Shown: positions 13,325-13,415 of the stretch, piece by piece
Position numbering within the stretch: position 1 is the first letter of the stretch
How the letters are laid out: every line of letters begins with the position of its first letter
Assembly (NCBI GenBank): GCA_002348185.1
Contig: DDYW01000098.1
Coordinates: forward strand, 8,265 to 21,679
Source of the DNA: Candidatus Hydrogenedentes bacterium UBA2224
GTDB lineage: Bacteria > Hydrogenedentota > Hydrogenedentia > Hydrogenedentales > SLHB01
Direction of reading: 5' to 3'
DNA length: 13,415 bases
Made by a program: the position numbers and the translations under genes
The notes under the pieces: generated by a model
The model's database searches: none
The model's input: only the letters and a program-made list of their open reading frames with translations
What the model was told of the DNA's origin: nothing

Positions 13325-13415
13325 ATCCAGATCGCCCCGAAAAGACCAGAATGACCCCGCGAGAGGAGATTCGGAGGAGAGGACAGAGAACGGGGACATG
13401 TTCCAAGCGCCGTCC

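Larger units (their letters stand above)
13225..13415. other. Non-coding region after the esterase gene, with small repeats
   Basis: No gene was recognised. The stretch holds a 9-bp degenerate tandem repeat (13236-13271), an imperfect 17-nt inverted repeat (13308-13324) and, near the edge (13391-13402), a near-palindromic GGGGACATGTTCC-like word. Its purine-rich end (13361-13390) resembles nothing I know. The next gene or element lies beyond the right edge. Confidence 0.5.

Noticed and set aside
1..13415. CRISPR array, tRNA, rRNA, insertion sequence or phage genes
   Set aside because: Both strands were read for direct repeats with spacers, tRNA-like ends and transposase or integrase motifs; none was found.

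Overview
The window is a GC-rich stretch of a bacterial chromosome in which housekeeping genes sit among a few exported or membrane-bound hydrolases. The organism is most likely a free-living, polymer-degrading member of the Planctomycetes/Verrucomicrobia/Lentisphaerae neighbourhood or of Hydrogenedentota. This is inferred from the DUF1559-type pseudopilin with its C-terminal H-x10-DG motif, the CE15 glucuronoyl esterase and the overall GC-rich style. No rRNA or taxon-defining marker is present, so the placement is tentative. No phage, transposase, CRISPR, tRNA or rRNA gene was found.

Layout. Positions 1-1243 (minus strand) hold the N-terminal part of an exported penicillin-acylase-family protein, which runs off the left edge, and upstream of it a YkgJ-type cysteine-cluster protein. 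A short divergent region (1244-1470) leads to a plus-strand PlsC-like acyltransferase. An AT-rich gap of about 350 bp follows, then a type IV pilin-like DUF1559 protein ending in a strong intrinsic terminator. Next comes a membrane-anchored alpha/beta hydrolase. From 5093 the central metabolism genes begin: gap and pgk (lower glycolysis), preceded by a long leader rich in hairpins. Then comes the RNA and nucleotide block rpsO, pnp, an M16 zinc peptidase and dut. This order is also seen, in whole or part, in other bacteria. The window closes with an exported CE15 glucuronoyl esterase and about 190 bp of non-coding DNA with small repeats.

How the genes fit together. GAPDH and PGK catalyse consecutive steps and are probably one transcript. 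S15 and PNPase are a classical ribosome/RNA-turnover pair. The M16 peptidase and dut genes overlap by 4 nt and are probably translationally coupled. CE15 fits breakdown of lignin-carbohydrate or glucuronoxylan material.

No clearly new multi-gene system is visible. The most interesting signals are regulatory: (i) a perfect 11-bp inverted repeat that encloses the pnp ribosome-binding site and start codon and competes with a smaller upstream hairpin; (ii) a structured leader of about 230 nt upstream of gap; (iii) a strong terminator ending 11 nt before the M16 start codon. Among the proteins, the acylase has Ser-Gly-Asn where the family normally has the nucleophile Ser directly before Asn, and the PlsC-like protein has a degenerate EGT motif.
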